Assembly: GCA_947652115.1 (NCBI GenBank)
Contig: OX393564.1
Span: forward strand, 4,328,354 to 4,392,353
DNA length: 64,000 nucleotides
Origin: Blastomussa wellsi
Lineage: Eukaryota > Cnidaria > Anthozoa > Scleractinia > Plerogyridae
Direction: 5' to 3'
The notes beneath the pieces are model-generated. The model had not been told where the DNA came from, searched no databases, and saw nothing but the letters and a program-made list of their open reading frames with translations. Below are positions 61,902 to 64,000 of this stretch, in pieces. The position numbers were made by a program, and so were the translations under genes. The first letter of the stretch is position 1; every line of letters begins with the position of its first letter.

Positions 61902-63862
61902 ATGGCGGACAAAACAGAGCAAGCCGAGCAGCAGAGAGTTCTACGAGTGAATCAGGTAGATCATTATAGAATATTGCCGCAGTTTTAGCTTCATTGATAA
62001 AAGAATTGAATCTGAGTTGGTTTATTTTCATTTCTAGCTGGATGCAGCTCAGCTTGATGAAGAAATCATCCATATTCTGCGATCCCAATTGAACAAAGCA
62101 TTCCAATACTTTGAGGTATAAGTTACTATAGTAACAATAGATCGTTTGTTTCTTTTGAAACAAGAACAGTTAAAATTGTTTTAACATAACCGTCGAAGTC
62201 GTTACTATACATTGACAAATCGAGCATGCAAGGTCAGATTGGTAAATTATTCCAAGGGTGTCGGGAGGGTGGGGGGAATTCTAGAAATCTAAACTGGAAA
62301 CCAACAACCTTCCATGGGCAAGGTATGGATATTTTCTGGAACAGCACAATGTACATTTGTAATACTTACATAACTAAATAGCCTATAATGCAAGTTTAGT
62401 CAGCTACACTTTGAAGACATCTACTACTCTATAACATGGGTCAGTCATTTGGCTACCAAATTGTTATCTTTGGAAACAAAGACCTCAAATAGGAGCCTTG
62501 TGTGCATTCTCTTCCCCAGTGCAGTGGGGGGGGGGGGGGGTGTGCAGATCCCCCCCCCCCCCTATATGCCCTCCCATTATATACCTCGCCTCAAGGGGTG
62601 CCTTTTATGGGGCTGTTGGTATATAAAAGGGTAGGGATTTTATGAGTTCTATTCGACTATACAAAAGGGTAACGAAAACTGCCATTTAGGTATTCAAAAT
62701 ATCCTGAACACACCCACCGAACAGTTGGTTCATTTAAGTATTTTAAGGAATTATTCAAGTAAGAGATTAAGAAAAGCAGGTTAAGTAACTCTTCTGTAGG
62801 TATGTCAAAGGGGTACAACTTTCTATGAAAGGTATATAAAAGGCAGTGTTTTCGGTAACATTTGAAACTACCGGATTCATAAATTAAGCAAGCGGACATC
62901 AGACTTAAAAAATATATTATTTCGTGTGACAGACGTTACTACTGGACGTTTCATTTCAAACAACCGACGTTGCGTCCAGCCTCCGGCCTCAAATGAAACC
63001 CCTGGAAAGGAGATCCTTAATAGCATGTGAAAGAGTAAGGGTTTGAACCTTGCGACAGAGCCTCTAAAAAACAGTCCCCCTGCGATTCTCGGCGATGTGA
63101 GTGACCAAAACCGAAAGTCAGTGTGTCAAGTGCACCCAAGTTGTCCGAGGGGTACTGAGGTGAATGCTAAGTCCTGTATCAGGAGGTTGGGGAGGTCAGG
63201 CAAAAGGCACTGCTGGAATTGATTGATGTGTTGTTGTGTTGTTTTGTTCCAGGCTGCTGTTCTAACAAAATATGAAGCTGAACTTAATGCAATCCTAAGA
63301 TTCCTTGTTTGGAGAGTAAGTCAATCTAGGTATCCTCTAGTTTACTTTACCTCTGGCTCCTATAGAAAGTTATTATTAAATGTACTCCTTTCTTGTAATA
63401 TTTAACTGTGGGGACTGCTTTGGCCTGTTGGGTCCTACACAGATTAGGACACTCACACAATTTGAGAATATGCAACAGTGCTGATTCTACTTGAACTGTT
63501 TAGTTTTCACTGTACAGATTTGATGCTACTGTTGGGCAGGATATGCTAAATATGAAATACACTTCAAGAGGTAAGGATTTTATTCCTAATCTGTTCTTTA
63601 ATTCAAGTTGGGGAAATGGGGAATGATGTTAGTTAATTTTAGCACACTATTTTAAATAAAAACCCTTGGTGCAAAAATATATGTACTGTTAATGAAGGCA
63701 AACATTTTGATGTCAGCTGTTTAATGCAATCTCTCAATAGGATCCAGTTTGAGGTTGTTGCATAAATTGCTGTTTGGTTTCTGTGTTGTTGGAGTTCCTT
63801 ACTTAAAAGAGAGAAGCAACGAGATCCAAAGACTCATGGACAAACTTTTAGACTTCAACTTT
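61902..63862 (+). CDS. PEX2: PEX2 peroxisome biogenesis factor 2, first five exons (partial)
   Basis: Exons: 61902-61955, 62038-62115, 63253-63315, 63504-63570, 63741-63862, all GT-AG with matching phases; the gene continues past the window. Recognisable parts are RVLRVNQLDAAQLDEEI near the start (human PEX2 has a similar R-V-L-R ... Q-L-D-A ... L segment) and FLVWRFSLYRFDATVGQDML, matching the conserved W-R-F ... ATVGQ ... L block. Exon 5 contains a hydrophobic segment and PYLKERSNEIQRL. PEX2 is a peroxisomal membrane RING-type ubiquitin ligase that, with PEX10 and PEX12, recycles the import receptor PEX5. The RING domain lies beyond the edge. Confidence 0.87.
62116..63252 (+). other. PEX2 intron 2
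   Basis: A 1.1-kb intron. It holds a G run and a C run facing each other at 62,526-62,562 that could form a hairpin; otherwise nothing recognised. Confidence 0.6.
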
Positions 63863-64000
63863 GTGAGTACCTTTTCAGTGGTGAATCTACAGTGAATACA
63901 TTATGGTACTGTTTGGTGAAGTTTAGTACAAACAATGTTGGACTTTCCTGTGCCCAATAAGGAGTAAGGTAGCGTTTTAATTTAGGTATGGCTACCACAA

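Noticed and set aside
63504..63520. acceptor at 63,517 for PEX2 exon 4
   Set aside because: It would put a stop straight after the splice; the acceptor at 63,503 keeps the frame and restores the conserved residues.

Overview
This is a eukaryotic nuclear window, most likely from an anthozoan cnidarian such as a stony coral. The reasons are its AT-rich, intron-containing metazoan genes (rootletin, PEX2), a HEPN-NACHT-LRR receptor of the type expanded in corals, a tRNA-derived SINE whose translated form is familiar from coral data, and many small foldback transposons. The species call is inference; no search was run.

Layout. (1) 1 to about 7,000, minus strand: a damaged Helitron-type rolling-circle transposon. 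It carries a 2A-like peptide, an OTU protease, a basic tandem-repeat linker, a DUF6570-like region, the HUH Rep and a PIF1-type helicase that runs off the left edge. It is broken by a 1-base deletion near 5,101 and by a 990-bp terminal-inverted-repeat transposon (2,723-3,712) with a clean 5-bp target duplication. (2) 7,000-17,900: gene-poor DNA with MITEs, SINE fragments and a tandem duplication. (3) 18,120-23,673, plus strand: a seven-exon gene for a secreted protein with a WAP domain, a VWC-like cysteine cluster and an acidic tail with three FIPF repeats. (4) 24,190-28,040: a full-length SINE, a microsatellite, stem-loops and a 436-bp foldback element. (5) 28,156-31,948, minus strand: an NLR immune receptor. 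(6) 32,394-35,000: a 789-bp non-autonomous transposon and smaller repeats. (7) 35,828-55,056, minus strand: a complete 24-exon rootletin (CROCC) model whose reading frame closes exactly (2,152 codons plus stop). Its introns hold a SINE, a minisatellite and foldback elements. (8) 55,057-61,900: mostly non-coding, with one candidate first exon on the minus strand at 59,342-59,461. (9) 61,902 to the right edge, plus strand: the first five exons of PEX2.

The host genes are functionally unrelated to each other (cilium rootlet, peroxisome import, innate immunity, secreted matrix-like protein). No operon-like organisation is expected or seen. The most unusual items are the 2A-OTU-Rep-helicase Helitron and the WAP-VWC-acidic secreted protein.
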